Shown here: positions 6,526 to 16,804 of the stretch, in pieces
How the letters are laid out: each line of letters starts with the position of its first letter
Numbering within the stretch: position 1 is the stretch's first letter
DNA from: Sphingobacterium sp. UBA7855
GTDB lineage: Bacteria; Bacteroidota; Bacteroidia; Sphingobacteriales; Sphingobacteriaceae
Direction: 5' to 3'
DNA length: 64,000 nt
Assembly (NCBI GenBank): GCA_002500745.1
Contig: DLST01000006.1
Location: forward strand, 1-64,000
Notes under the pieces: generated by a model
The model's database searches: none
The model's input: only the letters and a program-made list of their open reading frames with translations
What the model was told of the DNA's origin: nothing
Program-made: the position numbers and the translations under genes

Positions 6526-7653
6526 ATGATTAAACTTATATTTGGCGGAGAAAAAATATGCAATTCGGGAATTTTAAAGTTTACCCTAGCTATGGATGGT
6601 TTAGAAAAAGTACTTCTCAATAATGCACATCTGCAGGAATCATGGTCTTTGGATGAGCAAGTTGCGCACGAAATGGCCGACACGCCGCCACATTACTCGT
6701 TTGATATCCGCACATTTAGCAATCGGTCTTTCCAATTTCGCCAAAAGACGATGAAGCAATATTCTTCACGGATGAATGTCTCCGAGATTGTGCTGCCACA
6801 GGGTATGCATGTGATGCATTCGGAACTCACATCTACAAGTGATGGCTATCTCTGTATTGACAATGCTGTACCGTATATTCATGTTTTTTTCGCGTTAAAT
6901 AGTGACCGGCAGTACTACGTGGACGGTGAACTATTAGGGAGTTCTTCACCGGGATATGTTCAGAGTTACCTGTTTGCAGCACCTCAGATTATTGGCTTAT
7001 GGCATCGCCGCCCAGCGGAAAGCTTTTTTGAAATCAATATACCGATTTCTTTATTCGAATCCTATCTGCCCGTAGATAGCTCTTTACGGATTAAGTTGCG
7101 CCGCCTTGCGGAAAAGTCACAAACGGACATTCTGTTTGACGAGTCTAGATTGATCAGTGCGCAACAGAAGCAAATTATTGCTGAACTACTGGATACGGAG
7201 ATGGACAAAGAATGGAAATCACTGTATTGCTTTGGTAAGATTCTGGAGCTATTGGCGCGGACATTTGATCAGCAGAAGGTTAAAGGCATTGCGCTTCCAA
7301 TTGATAATAACCTCAGCCCTGAAATGAAAAAGCTGATGACTAAAGCAAAAGAAATAGTCGAGAGCAGGTTGACAGATCCACCATCATTAGCACAGTTGTC
7401 TGTCGAATTGGGAACGAATGAAAACTATTTGAAAAAATATTTCAAGCTATGCTACGGCACAACCATTTATGGCTATGTCACAGCGAGTAGAATGCAAAAA
7501 GCGAAGCGCCTGCTTGCAAAGGGCGATCGGCCAATAAATGAAATTTCACGCTTTTTAGGCTATAGCAATCCTGCGCATTTTTCAGCAAGCTTCAAAAAGC
7601 ATTTTGGCGTGAAACCCAAATTTGTACAGCAAGCTTCTATGAATCCCACGTAA
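6526..7653 (+). CDS. AraC-family transcriptional regulator of the siderophore receptor
   Basis: 375 residues from ATG 6526; a second ATG at 6592 (MDGLEKVL) is a plausible alternative giving 353 residues. The N-terminal two-thirds form an effector domain. The last 100 residues carry two helix-turn-helix motifs: LAQLSVELGTNENYLKKYFK and INEISRFLGYSNPAHFSASF, then HFGVKPKFV. This arrangement matches PchR/YbtA-like regulators that sense an imported siderophore. Its divergent position next to the receptor supports this, though the effector is inferred. No obvious Fur box was seen in the short intergenic gap. Confidence 0.85.
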   Translation: MIKLIFGGEKICNSGILKFTLAMDGLEKVLLNNAHLQESWSLDEQVAHEMADTPPHYSFDIRTFSNRSFQFRQKTMKQYSSRMNVSEIVLPQGMHVMHSELTSTSDGYLCIDNAVPYIHVFFALNSDRQYYVDGELLGSSSPGYVQSYLFAAPQIIGLWHRRPAESFFEINIPISLFESYLPVDSSLRIKLRRLAEKSQTDILFDESRLISAQQKQIIAELLDTEMDKEWKSLYCFGKILELLARTFDQQKVKGIALPIDNNLSPEMKKLMTKAKEIVESRLTDPPSLAQLSVELGTNENYLKKYFKLCYGTTIYGYVTASRMQKAKRLLAKGDRPINEISRFLGYSNPAHFSASFKKHFGVKPKFVQQASMNPT

Positions 7654-7746
7654 ATATCAACGTTCTTTGCTTTTGTTATTGAAGTAGTTGATAGTGAAGT
7701 TGTCTAACTATCTGTATAGAGCTTGCTTCTTTTGCTAGGATTGAAC

Positions 7747-8784
7747 TTAGTCATTCATCTCATCATAATAAACATCGGTTTTGCTTAAGATCTGCTGTAC
7801 CTGCTCATACTGTTTTTTTGTCAATCCTGTATCGTTCAAGAAGAAAAGCCCGCTCCACTTGATTTTTTTTACAGAAGCCAAGAATGGTTCCCATTGAAGG
7901 GGATTATTCGTAAACGGTACATACACCAGTTTGGGATTGTTTTGCAGGGCTGCAGGGAAGCTGGTAAACTGGTTGAATGAAAAATTGGCCTTCTCTAAAT
8001 TTTTAAGGGTAGCAATAGATTTTGGTAGCGTAGTTAAACCCGCGTTTTCGATACCGATTTGTTTTAGTTCGGGCAACTGCTCAAATAAATCAGGCAGTTC
8101 GTTTAGCTTAGTTTCACTTTTATAATGGCCAGAAAGGGATAGGAAGTTTAGTTTGCCAAGACTAAAAATTTCTTTGGGAAAAGCGGTAAATAGATTTCCA
8201 TTTAACCCCAATTGTTTTAAATTCTTGAGTTGTGCAAAGGATGAAGGCAAAGTCGTCAAGGGGTTGTTGCAGTCGAACTCTTCCAGTGCTGTCAGGTTTG
8301 AAATGTTTTCAGGCAGTGTGCTGAGCTCATTTTTGCTTAATGTGATTCTTTTCAGCGTGGGGTGGACAGTTTTGATTTCAGGAAAGCGAATGATAGTCAG
8401 GTTGCTGATTTCCAATTCTTCCAGCTGACTACCTTCGTCAATCACCTTCTGTAAGATGCCGCTGTCGAGCTTCTTTCCTGAGATGGATGAACTCAGCGCT
8501 AAGGTTTGGATCTGGGAAAGATCGGTATTCAACAGTTCTTCGAAGTTCTCCAACGTCAGTTCTTGCCCATCTGTCTTTTTGATGCGCACCTGATCGGCCG
8601 CCCGCATGGGCATGGTTATCATGCCGGCTTCCATACTTTCCGAATCACCCGCCTGTTCGATTACTCTTTGTGCTTCGGGAATGGGGTTTACCACTGGCGG
8701 CGGTACTTCTTTTTTCTTTTTCTTTTGTGCTGAAACGCTTAGCGTAAGTAAGGATAAGCTGAATACGATAATATATTTTTTCAT
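7747..8784 (-). CDS. Secreted leucine-rich-repeat protein
   Basis: I place the start at ATG 8784, giving 345 residues with signal peptide MKKYIIVFSLSLLTLSVSAQ. A longer reading to 8826 adds a poor leader. After the signal come a lysine run and a proline-rich patch (KKKKKEVPPPVV). Then several leucine-rich repeats follow with LPxxxxxLxxLxxLxLxxN spacing (for example LPENISNLTALEEFDCNNPL and LPSSFAQLKNLKQLGLNGN). Such repeats mediate protein binding in the periplasm or at the surface. The partner is unknown and there is no operon partner. The palindrome ATGCAAATATGCAT (8806-8819) lies just upstream and may be an operator. Confidence 0.8.
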   Translation of the reverse strand: MKKYIIVFSLSLLTLSVSAQKKKKKEVPPPVVNPIPEAQRVIEQAGDSESMEAGMITMPMRAADQVRIKKTDGQELTLENFEELLNTDLSQIQTLALSSSISGKKLDSGILQKVIDEGSQLEELEISNLTIIRFPEIKTVHPTLKRITLSKNELSTLPENISNLTALEEFDCNNPLTTLPSSFAQLKNLKQLGLNGNLFTAFPKEIFSLGKLNFLSLSGHYKSETKLNELPDLFEQLPELKQIGIENAGLTTLPKSIATLKNLEKANFSFNQFTSFPAALQNNPKLVYVPFTNNPLQWEPFLASVKKIKWSGLFFLNDTGLTKKQYEQVQQILSKTDVYYDEMND

Positions 8785-8953
8785 GTTGAATCGACTTTGT
8801 GTTTTATGCAAATATGCATAGCTCAATAAAGCAATTATTCGACCAATTTATATCCGCATGGCGATGGTTTATGATTCGCTCTTTTTTTTCTAACATTCGA
8901 TCCGTTCTTTTGGGTGAAAATTTTGTTTTATGCTATTATTTGCAATCTCTTTG

Positions 8954-9011
8954 TATACCCAATCGGGTATAGTTATTTGTATTTAGTACTATTTATACGC
9001 ATTCGGGTATA
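8954..9011. promoter_or_regulatory. Pair of near-identical palindromes, candidate operator
   Basis: TATACCCAATCGGGTATA (8954-8971) is a perfect 7-4-7 palindrome. TATACGCATTCGGGTATA (8994-9011) repeats it with two changes. Centres are 40 bases apart, close to four helical turns, so two dimers would sit near the same face of the DNA. They lie about 145-200 bases upstream of the -7 box of the hybrid regulator gene. Either that regulator or another factor could bind. Confidence 0.55.
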
Positions 9012-9155
9012 AAATTTGAGTTGGCTTATTCTTGATAAATCGTGTGCAAGTCCACAGTTAGATCCGCAACATGTAGCCGGTTAATGGACTTTCCGAAGTA
9101 AAGCCATCACGTTGTCCAAAAAAAGTTTAATTTATACGATGTAAGGGAATAAACG

Positions 9156-9163
9156 TATCTTTG
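9156..9163 (+). promoter_or_regulatory. Bacteroidota-type -7 box of the hybrid regulator gene
   Basis: TATCTTTG matches the TAnnTTTG consensus exactly and lies 85 bases before the chosen ATG. A convincing TTTG -33 element at the usual distance is not seen. Confidence 0.4.
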
Positions 9164-9247
9164 ACAATCCTAATGTGGAAAATAATTAATTAGCGTTTCC
9201 CCCTATTAAAAGTATTGGCTGAATTGAAACAAAGATCCTTTTTTTTA

Positions 9248-12200
9248 ATGGTTTACTGTCGCCTTTTGTTTTCGCTGGCGATAATTATGCTGTGCACAAA
9301 AGCGGATGCGCAGGAAAAAAGCTATTTCTTTAACAATAGGGGCATCAAAAACGGTCTTTCCAATGGTCGGGTGATTGCTATGGCCGAAGACCAAAATGGT
9401 TTCATATGGTTTGGTACGGCTTCAGGATTGAATCGCTTCGACGGCTATGACTTTAAAGTTTTTCTACACAACGAGCAGGATAGCACCAGTATCAACGATA
9501 ATTATATCGATAAAATAGTCAAAGGACCGCTCCATTCGCTATGGATCTATACACCAAAGGGCTGGAACAGATACAATGCAGCCAACGAACAATTTGAATC
9601 CAGGCCAAAACGTTGGCTCGCCCAGCTCGGTTTGCCGCACGAGTGGTTCAAGACAATCGTTACCGATAGCCGTGGGAATTTCTGGTTTATCTATCCGGGT
9701 GAAGGGATTTATAAATACCTCATCCGGGAGAAAAAGTCGCAGCTCTTAAATACGCAAAACAGCAGCCGACCGCTTTACAGCAATGCGGTGTCATCACTTG
9801 CATTTGATTCCAAACAGCAGAGCTGGATAGTGTATGCAGATGGAACAGTCGACGTACGACGGGATTCGGATAATCAATTGGTCAGAAGGCTTCATGTGCC
9901 TGCAAGTAATGCCGAGCAAGGCTACCAACTTTTCATCGATGCACAGGATGATGCCTGGATCTATGTGCCCGGCAAGGCGAATGCAGTTTATTGGCTTTCT
10001 GCTGCAGATAACAGATGGCTGACACTGGATCGAAAAGTCGGTCAGCTTCAACTCAATAACGATATCGTTAACGGCATCGTGCAAGACGATAGGGGCAACA
10101 TATGGATTGCTACAGATCATGGTGGAATTAACCTCGTTGATAAACAAAAGAGAGCCATTAGCTATATCTCGAATGATTTTGGTGCAAAAGAAATTTTGCC
10201 GGGAAATGCAATACAGTCGTTGCTAAAGGATGCGTCAGGAACAATCTGGATGGGGACCTTTAAAGCAGGAATTAATTCTTATAGCGAGACAAAGTCTTCG
10301 TTTCCGCAATACCGTCACGATCCGAATAACCTAAAGAGTTTACCTTTTGACGATGTGAATTGTTTTGCCGAGGATAAACGCGGAAATCTATGGATCGGTA
10401 CGAATGGGCGGGGTTTACTCTATTACGATCGGGCAGCGAAAACGTTTACAAAATATCTGCAAGCGGATAACGGAAGCGGACCTTCAAGCAATATTATTGC
10501 GAGCTTATATGTAGACCGCGATAATAAGCTGTGGATCGGTACTTATTTCGGCGGCCTGAATAGTTACGACGGCCAGCGTTTTACCTACTATCGGCACGAT
10601 AGCAAGCGTGCGGGAAGTTTATCGGAAGATAACGTTTGGGAAATATTTGAAGATCGCGAACGACGGTTATGGGTGGGGACATTAAACAAGGGACTGCAGC
10701 TTCTAGACCGGAGAACGAATAGTTTTGTGGATTACCGCTACAATCATCCCTTTAACTTTTCGGTCAATGCCATCATGGAGGACCGGAAGGGAAACCTGTG
10801 GGTAGGTGGTTCGGCCGGTATTGAACTGTATGATCGGAATCGAAAATTATTGCAGCATTTTAGCTATCAGCAAGGTGCAGCAAATAGCTTGTGTAATACC
10901 ACGGTACTCGATGTCATCGAGGATGCAAAGGGATTCATTTGGATAGCCACGCGGGATGGCCTATCAATTTACGATCCGCAGCAGAAGAAGTTTTTCAAAT
11001 ACCACAAAGCCGATGGCTTGCCCCACCAGACCATCTTGCGCCTGATCATGGACCATCAGCACACCATCTGGGCAAGTACGCCCAACGGCCTGTCCAGGAT
11101 TTCACCGCAATATGTAAACGGTGGACTAAAATTATCCTTTCGGAATTACGACGAAACGGATGGATTGCAGGGCAATGTGTTCAATGACGACGCTGCATTT
11201 GTGACAAAAGCGGGTGAATTGATTTTTGGCGGCAGCAATGGGTTTAACCTGTTCTTTCCGCCCAATGACCCTATTCGGGGGCATCGTTATCCGTTGCTGT
11301 TTACTGATCTGCAGTTGTTCAATAACAGTGTGCGCGTGGGGGAGGAATATGAAGGTAACCTGATTCTGTCGGAGAGTATATCCACCACCCATAAACTGGC
11401 TTTAAAATACGATCAGAATGCGTTTGCCATCCAATTTGCAGCGCTCAATTTTGTCAACGCCGGAAAAATAAACTACAGCTACCGGATGCAGGGGTTACAT
11501 GACCAGTGGGTAAGCGTGGATGGGAACAGCCGAAAAATAAGTTTTACGGGATTAGCACCCGGAAAATATACGCTCGTGGTGCGTGCCGAAGAAAGTGGTG
11601 CTGCCGATCCAGTATACACCAAGCTGGATATTGAGATTAGGCCTCCTTTTTGGGCGAGTGCCTGGGCATATGGTTTTTATGGCTTGGTCATCGTTGTGGG
11701 ATTGGTATGGGGGCGTTATCGGATCATCAGCCGTACCCGCCTGAAATTTAAGCAAGAACAGCAGGAACAGGAGCAGCTGCGTAGGCAGGAGCTGGATGCG
11801 ATGAAGATCCACTTTTTTACCAATGTTAGCCATGAGCTTAAAACTCCGCTGTCCTTGATCCTGACACCAGTAGAAAAATTGTTGGATCAGCCTTATCCCG
11901 AAAATGAACAACGGCAATTCCGATTGATCCACCGAAATGCTCGGCGACTGCTCAATTTCGTTGATCAGCTGCTGGATTTCCGGAAACTGGAGCTCGGTGA
12001 GTTGCATCTGCATAAAAAGAACCTCCGGATTTTTGGGCTTTGTAAAGAGGTCTACGATTCATTTCTCGATCTGGCTGAAAAACGTCAGGTGCAGTTTGCC
12101 TTCGAAACCTTGGGTGAGGATGTTTGGGCAGCCCTGGATCCGGATAAAATGGAGCGCATACTCTTCAATCTGTTGAACAATGCCTTCAAATTTACAACCC

Positions 12201-13309
12201 AGGGCGGCAGTGTAACACTCTCCGTCGATACGCGGTCGGGTAATCGGCTCGAAATCCGCGTCAGCGATACGGGGATAGGTATTGCTGCCGATAGGTTGGA
12301 AAAGATCTTTGAACGTTTTTTTCAGAACGAACTGCCCAAACATATGATCAACCAAGGGAGTGGTATTGGACTGGCCATCAGCCGGGAGTTTGCCAAGCTG
12401 CATAAGGGTACCCTGCATGCTGAAAGCGAAGTCGGACGGGGAAGTACATTTGTGCTGCAATTGCCGTTGCAAGATATTCAAGAACAGAATGAAGCCGTGT
12501 ACGATGATGTGCTAGCGGAAGACATAGGCTCCGCTCTTTCGATGCAAAAAACCGTACTGTTGGTAGAAGACAACGACGACTACCGCAGTTACATGAAGGA
12601 ATTTCTCCAGCCGTATTTTCAGGTTATCGTGGCCTCCAACGGAAAGGAAGGTTGGCAGAAGGCCCTTGCTGAGCATCCCGATCTGATCGTCAGCGATCTC
12701 AATATGCCCGAAATGAATGGTGCGGAGCTCTGCCAGAAGATTAAGACAGACAAACGGACGGCTTTTATTCCTTTTATCCTGCTGACTGTGGTCAATTCCG
12801 AACAGCGGCAGCTCCATGCCCTCGAAATGGGAGCCAACGATTATATCACCAAGCCGTTCCGTATGGAAATGCTGATTTCAAAAATGAGAAATCTACTCGC
12901 TCAGCAGGATCGCTTTAAGGAAACCTATCAAAAGCAGGTTTCAGTAGCTGCCAGTGAGCTGGACACGACTTCACTCGATAATGAATGGATCACAAAAGTA
13001 CTGGCCTACGTAGAGGCTAACATGGGCAATTCTAACCTCTCCGTGCAGGGACTTGGTGAGGCATTTGCTTTGGGCAGAGCGACCTTGTACCGGCGGATTT
13101 TTGACTTGACCGGCAAAACACCAGTGGAATTTATCCGCAGCATCCGTTTGCAACGGGCGCAGCACATGCTCGAAACCGGACAGTGGTCGATCGCTGAAAT
13201 TGCCTACCAAGTGGGCTTTACAGATCCCAAATATTTCACCAAGGTATTTCGTGAAGAATTCGGGATTACACCGTCTGCCTATCAGGAAAAACACCGCCAG
13301 AAGCTTTAA
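9248..13309 (+). CDS. Hybrid two-component system regulator (HTCS) of the PUL
   Basis: One polypeptide of about 1353 residues from ATG 9248; a TTG at 9215 would add 11 residues before the signal peptide. Order: signal peptide ending KADAQ; two beta-propellers of repeats such as GFIWFGTASGLNRFD and GNLWIGTNGRGLLYYD; a Y_Y_Y domain; one membrane helix (GFYGLVIVVGLVWG); histidine kinase with VSHELKTPLSL (His about 862) and an ATPase domain; receiver with DLIVSDLNMPEMNG (Asp about 1150); AraC-type DNA-binding domain with IAEIAYQVGFTDPKYFTKVF. HTCS proteins bind an oligosaccharide in the periplasm and switch on the adjacent susCD genes. It precedes two susCD pairs, a glycan-binding protein and a GH26 enzyme, its likely targets. 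Confidence 0.92.
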   Translation: MVYCRLLFSLAIIMLCTKADAQEKSYFFNNRGIKNGLSNGRVIAMAEDQNGFIWFGTASGLNRFDGYDFKVFLHNEQDSTSINDNYIDKIVKGPLHSLWIYTPKGWNRYNAANEQFESRPKRWLAQLGLPHEWFKTIVTDSRGNFWFIYPGEGIYKYLIREKKSQLLNTQNSSRPLYSNAVSSLAFDSKQQSWIVYADGTVDVRRDSDNQLVRRLHVPASNAEQGYQLFIDAQDDAWIYVPGKANAVYWLSAADNRWLTLDRKVGQLQLNNDIVNGIVQDDRGNIWIATDHGGINLVDKQKRAISYISNDFGAKEILPGNAIQSLLKDASGTIWMGTFKAGINSYSETKSSFPQYRHDPNNLKSLPFDDVNCFAEDKRGNLWIGTNGRGLLYYDRAAKTFTKYLQADNGSGPSSNIIASLYVDRDNKLWIGTYFGGLNSYDGQRFTYYRHDSKRAGSLSEDNVWEIFEDRERRLWVGTLNKGLQLLDRRTNSFVDYRYNHPFNFSVNAIMEDRKGNLWVGGSAGIELYDRNRKLLQHFSYQQGAANSLCNTTVLDVIEDAKGFIWIATRDGLSIYDPQQKKFFKYHKADGLPHQTILRLIMDHQHTIWASTPNGLSRISPQYVNGGLKLSFRNYDETDGLQGNVFNDDAAFVTKAGELIFGGSNGFNLFFPPNDPIRGHRYPLLFTDLQLFNNSVRVGEEYEGNLILSESISTTHKLALKYDQNAFAIQFAALNFVNAGKINYSYRMQGLHDQWVSVDGNSRKISFTGLAPGKYTLVVRAEESGAADPVYTKLDIEIRPPFWASAWAYGFYGLVIVVGLVWGRYRIISRTRLKFKQEQQEQEQLRRQELDAMKIHFFTNVSHELKTPLSLILTPVEKLLDQPYPENEQRQFRLIHRNARRLLNFVDQLLDFRKLELGELHLHKKNLRIFGLCKEVYDSFLDLAEKRQVQFAFETLGEDVWAALDPDKMERILFNLLNNAFKFTTQGGSVTLSVDTRSGNRLEIRVSDTGIGIAADRLEKIFERFFQNELPKHMINQGSGIGLAISREFAKLHKGTLHAESEVGRGSTFVLQLPLQDIQEQNEAVYDDVLAEDIGSALSMQKTVLLVEDNDDYRSYMKEFLQPYFQVIVASNGKEGWQKALAEHPDLIVSDLNMPEMNGAELCQKIKTDKRTAFIPFILLTVVNSEQRQLHALEMGANDYITKPFRMEMLISKMRNLLAQQDRFKETYQKQVSVAASELDTTSLDNEWITKVLAYVEANMGNSNLSVQGLGEAFALGRATLYRRIFDLTGKTPVEFIRSIRLQRAQHMLETGQWSIAEIAYQVGFTDPKYFTKVFREEFGITPSAYQEKHRQKL

Positions 13310-13472
13310 AAGGGGTGAAATGAAACATTTTTCCCCCTATATTCTGCGAAAATTCATCCCTCAAGCATAGCCAATATCCTAATTTTGATGCTATGCTGTA
13401 ACCAATTTATTGATTGACCACTCAGGTTACCGTAAGGGAAATAATTTCAAAATTATAAACGAACTGATAAAT

Positions 13473-16400
13473 ATGATTTGTTTGTCCACTGACAGTCATT
13501 CGACTTGTCTTGAACGCTCGACAGTACATTTTTCTAAAAAGGTAGCCTTTTTAGGGATATTTATGGCGTCCATCACCTGCATGGCTCATGCGCAAATCCG
13601 CATTTCTGGAAATGTGGTGGATGAGCAGCGGCGTCCGCTGACTGGCGTTAATGTCAGCGTCAAAAATTCGAATAATGTGACACTGACTAATGTCACGGGG
13701 GATTATTCGATAAAAGCACTTCCCACCGATACGCTTATCTATACGTTCGTCGGTTACTTGCCGCAACGTAGGGTCGTAGGCGAGCTGAAAGCCATCAACA
13801 TCCAATTGTATAAAGATAATATTCAGATGGAGCAGGTGGTGGTTGTCGGCTATGGTAAACAAAAACAACCTACCGTGACAGGTTCTGTCAGTGTGGTAGC
13901 AGGAAAAGATCTGGTACAAACGCCGGTAGCCAATGTCAGTAATATGCTGGTCGGTATGGCGCCGGGTATCACTGGGATACAGAACAGCGGTGAACCAGGG
14001 CAGAATGCAACGACTTTGCGCATCCGCGGAATATCGACCTTGAATGGGTCCAATCCGCTTGTCGTTATCGACGGTGTGCAGCAGCCTGCGGAAAATCCAT
14101 TTACCATGTTGAACGCCATTGATGCCAACGATATTGAGAACGTCAGTATCTTAAAGGATGCCTCTGCGACAGCGGTATACGGTATCCGTGGGGCCAATGG
14201 CGTGATTATCGTTACCACTAAGCGGGGCCGCTCGGGAAGACCTGCTTTTAGCTTCTCGGCCAACACGGGGTTTACGCGCGCAACATCGCTCATGGGCATG
14301 ACCAATTCGCATGACTTTGCTTCCAGCAGAAATGAATCGATCCGCAAACTGGATGCTTCAGGAAACGGTTCATATAATAATATGTTGTTTTCGGAAGATG
14401 AGCTTTGGAAGTTTAAAAACAACCGCGATTATACAGCAGCAGAAATTGCAGCCATGCCACTCAACGAGCAACAGAAGCAGCAGCTGCAAAACAGTCCGGC
14501 ACTGTATTACACCAGTCACGATTGGTACAAAGAACTCTTCAATGGCACAGGACGTCAAAATCAATACAACTTAAATGTTTCGGGAGGCAGCGAACGATTT
14601 AAATATGCCAGTTCGATCGGATATTTTGATCAGACGAGTATTCTGAACTATACAAAAATAGCCGGAGCAGATGTGGATCCAAAATTCTCCCGGTATACAT
14701 TCCGTAATAATTTCGATATTGAGGTCGTCAAAAATCTGGATATCAGTGTCAACATCAGCGGACAATTTTTAAAGAATAAAATTGCCAACCCGAAGTCGGA
14801 CAACTTTAGTAACGTGCAGGGATCCGACCTGGCGTCTCGTTATCAGGCGATATTGCTCGACCTCAAACATGGGCCTTTTATTTCGCCCGGAATCGTTGAT
14901 GGCCGCATCGTACTAAACTTTCTCGGAGCCGATGGCAGCCCAACGAACCCCATCGGGACGGTCAGAGGAGGAAATGGGGGCTTCCCAAGCCAGGTCATTA
15001 ATCCGCTCAATCTTGTAACGCGCGGCTACGGCGTCACACAGGGAACCAACCTCAGTGCGCAAACGGTGCTGAAGCATAAAATGGATTATCTGACGCGTGG
15101 TCTTAAATCCCATTTTACGGTGGCCTATGACGATAATTATGCAAAAGGATATACCGTCACACCAGGCGTGCCGACTTATTCGGCTTACCGAAATCCGCAA
15201 AATCCGACAGAAATCGTCTACATCGGGGGTATGGTGAGTACCGACAACAGTCTCACCGACTACCTATTCAATTCCAGTTTTAGAAAAATGTATTATGAAG
15301 CTGGCGTAGACTACAACCGCGACTTTGGAAAGCATAATGTATCGGGTCTCGTCTTGGCGAATGCCCAAAAATACATTGATAACAACCTAGCCTTTAATAC
15401 ACCCTCGGGTTTGATGAGCTTAGTTGGGCGGGCGACCTATAACTATGCCGAACGCTATTTGGCCGAGGTGAATATGGCCTACAATGGGACCGAACAGTTT
15501 GCTCCGGGTAAGCGTTTTGGCTTCTTTCCGGCTTTCTCTGCGGGCTGGATTATCTCCAAAGAGTCTTTCTTGCAAGACAACAGCGTCTTGAGCTTTGCCA
15601 AGATTAGAGCCTCCTATGGTGAGGTCGGTAATGATCAGATCGGTGGGATGCGTTACCTCTATTTGCCCAATTCATGGAATTTAGGGGATCAAAACAATGG
15701 CTATTATTTTGGAAGCACAGATGGATCGGCAACCAATCCGCATATTCCGGGAGCGATTGAAGCGTCGGTCGGAAATCCGCTGGTCACCTGGGAACGGGCA
15801 AAAAAGAGCAACGTACAGCTTGATCTGAAATTTTTCCGTGATAAATTGTCCTTTTCAGGGACTTATTTTAATGAAAAACGGTCCTCTATCCTCGTTCAGC
15901 CGAGCATTATTCCAGCAAATCTGGGCGTTGCCGGTACCCCGGTCTCCAATGTTGGTCGGGTAAGCAATAGCGGCTGGGAGTTTGAATTGGGCTGGGACGA
16001 TAAGTTAAGCGAAGACTTTACCTACTTCTTAAAAGGAAATTTCTCCTACGCACGCAATAAAATAGATTACATGGCCGAAGCGGCTTTCCCATATCCTTGG
16101 ATGAACCAAACGGGATACATGATTGGCCAGCCAAAGGGATTGGTCGCGGATGGGTTTTACAACAATGCTGCCGAACTGGCCAACCGTCCTTACAATAGCT
16201 TTAGCAATTTGGTGGATGTTGGCGACTTACGCTATAAGGACATTAATGGCGATGGTATTATCGATAACAACGATATGATCCCGATTGGCTATCCTTCTTT
16301 TCCGCTGATATCGTACAACTTCCGTTTGGGTGTCACGTACAAAGGCTGGGACTTAAATACGTTATTTATCGGTACCGCAAAAGGCTCTTATGATATCAGT

Positions 16401-16793
16401 AACACCTACTACGGCGGCAATCGTATTGTCGAGGAAGTCAATAATGGCAGATGGACGCAGGAAAAATATGAAAGTGGCCAGGAGATCTTGTACCCTGCGC
16501 TGAATGCTATTGACGGGGTTTCGCAGGCTTCGAAAATAAGGAGTACATTCTGGTTGCGCTCGACAGACTTTTTGCGTTTGAAAAATGCTTCTGTAGGCTA
16601 CACCGTCCGCGAAAGCAAACTCTTGCAGCGTGTCGGCCTAAGCGCCGTGCGGGTGTATGCCAGTGGTAATAACCTCGTCACCTGGACGAAGCTTGTGAAA
16701 GGGATAGACCCCGAGTCGACTAGTCAGAATAGCAACGGCTATATATTCCCGCTTGTGAGAACATACAACCTGGGGGTGAACATTTCATTTTAA
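13473..16793 (+). CDS. SusC-like TonB-dependent glycan transporter (first pair)
   Basis: I use ATG 13473 (1106 residues); a TTG at 13410 would only lengthen the leader. The signal peptide ends MAHAQ. Then come a carboxypeptidase-regulatory-like domain (RISGNVVDEQRRPLTGVNV), the TonB-box region MEQVVVVGYGKQKQ, a plug (LRIRGISTLNGSNPLVVIDG, LKDASATAVYGIRGANGVII) and a beta-barrel ending NLGVNISF. It imports oligosaccharides across the outer membrane together with the SusD protein encoded 11 bases downstream. The 160-base gap after the regulator gene presumably holds the regulated promoter, but I could not identify a box. Confidence 0.92.
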   Translation: MICLSTDSHSTCLERSTVHFSKKVAFLGIFMASITCMAHAQIRISGNVVDEQRRPLTGVNVSVKNSNNVTLTNVTGDYSIKALPTDTLIYTFVGYLPQRRVVGELKAINIQLYKDNIQMEQVVVVGYGKQKQPTVTGSVSVVAGKDLVQTPVANVSNMLVGMAPGITGIQNSGEPGQNATTLRIRGISTLNGSNPLVVIDGVQQPAENPFTMLNAIDANDIENVSILKDASATAVYGIRGANGVIIVTTKRGRSGRPAFSFSANTGFTRATSLMGMTNSHDFASSRNESIRKLDASGNGSYNNMLFSEDELWKFKNNRDYTAAEIAAMPLNEQQKQQLQNSPALYYTSHDWYKELFNGTGRQNQYNLNVSGGSERFKYASSIGYFDQTSILNYTKIAGADVDPKFSRYTFRNNFDIEVVKNLDISVNISGQFLKNKIANPKSDNFSNVQGSDLASRYQAILLDLKHGPFISPGIVDGRIVLNFLGADGSPTNPIGTVRGGNGGFPSQVINPLNLVTRGYGVTQGTNLSAQTVLKHKMDYLTRGLKSHFTVAYDDNYAKGYTVTPGVPTYSAYRNPQNPTEIVYIGGMVSTDNSLTDYLFNSSFRKMYYEAGVDYNRDFGKHNVSGLVLANAQKYIDNNLAFNTPSGLMSLVGRATYNYAERYLAEVNMAYNGTEQFAPGKRFGFFPAFSAGWIISKESFLQDNSVLSFAKIRASYGEVGNDQIGGMRYLYLPNSWNLGDQNNGYYFGSTDGSATNPHIPGAIEASVGNPLVTWERAKKSNVQLDLKFFRDKLSFSGTYFNEKRSSILVQPSIIPANLGVAGTPVSNVGRVSNSGWEFELGWDDKLSEDFTYFLKGNFSYARNKIDYMAEAAFPYPWMNQTGYMIGQPKGLVADGFYNNAAELANRPYNSFSNLVDVGDLRYKDINGDGIIDNNDMIPIGYPSFPLISYNFRLGVTYKGWDLNTLFIGTAKGSYDISNTYYGGNRIVEEVNNGRWTQEKYESGQEILYPALNAIDGVSQASKIRSTFWLRSTDFLRLKNASVGYTVRESKLLQRVGLSAVRVYASGNNLVTWTKLVKGIDPESTSQNSNGYIFPLVRTYNLGVNISF

Positions 16794-16804
16794 AACTTAC
16801 AGAT

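Larger units (their letters stand above)
8785..9247. other. Regulatory intergenic region between LRR gene and PUL regulator
   Basis: 463 bases without a gene between two divergent genes. It contains ATGCAAATATGCAT (8806-8819) near the LRR start, the paired palindromes at 8954-9011, and the -7 box at 9156-9163 before the hybrid regulator. I saw no RNA gene. Confidence 0.6.

Noticed and set aside
13850..14422. 190-codon antisense frame inside the first susC
   Set aside because: It is a shadow of a high-confidence susC frame with conserved plug motifs. The antisense product has no recognisable feature.
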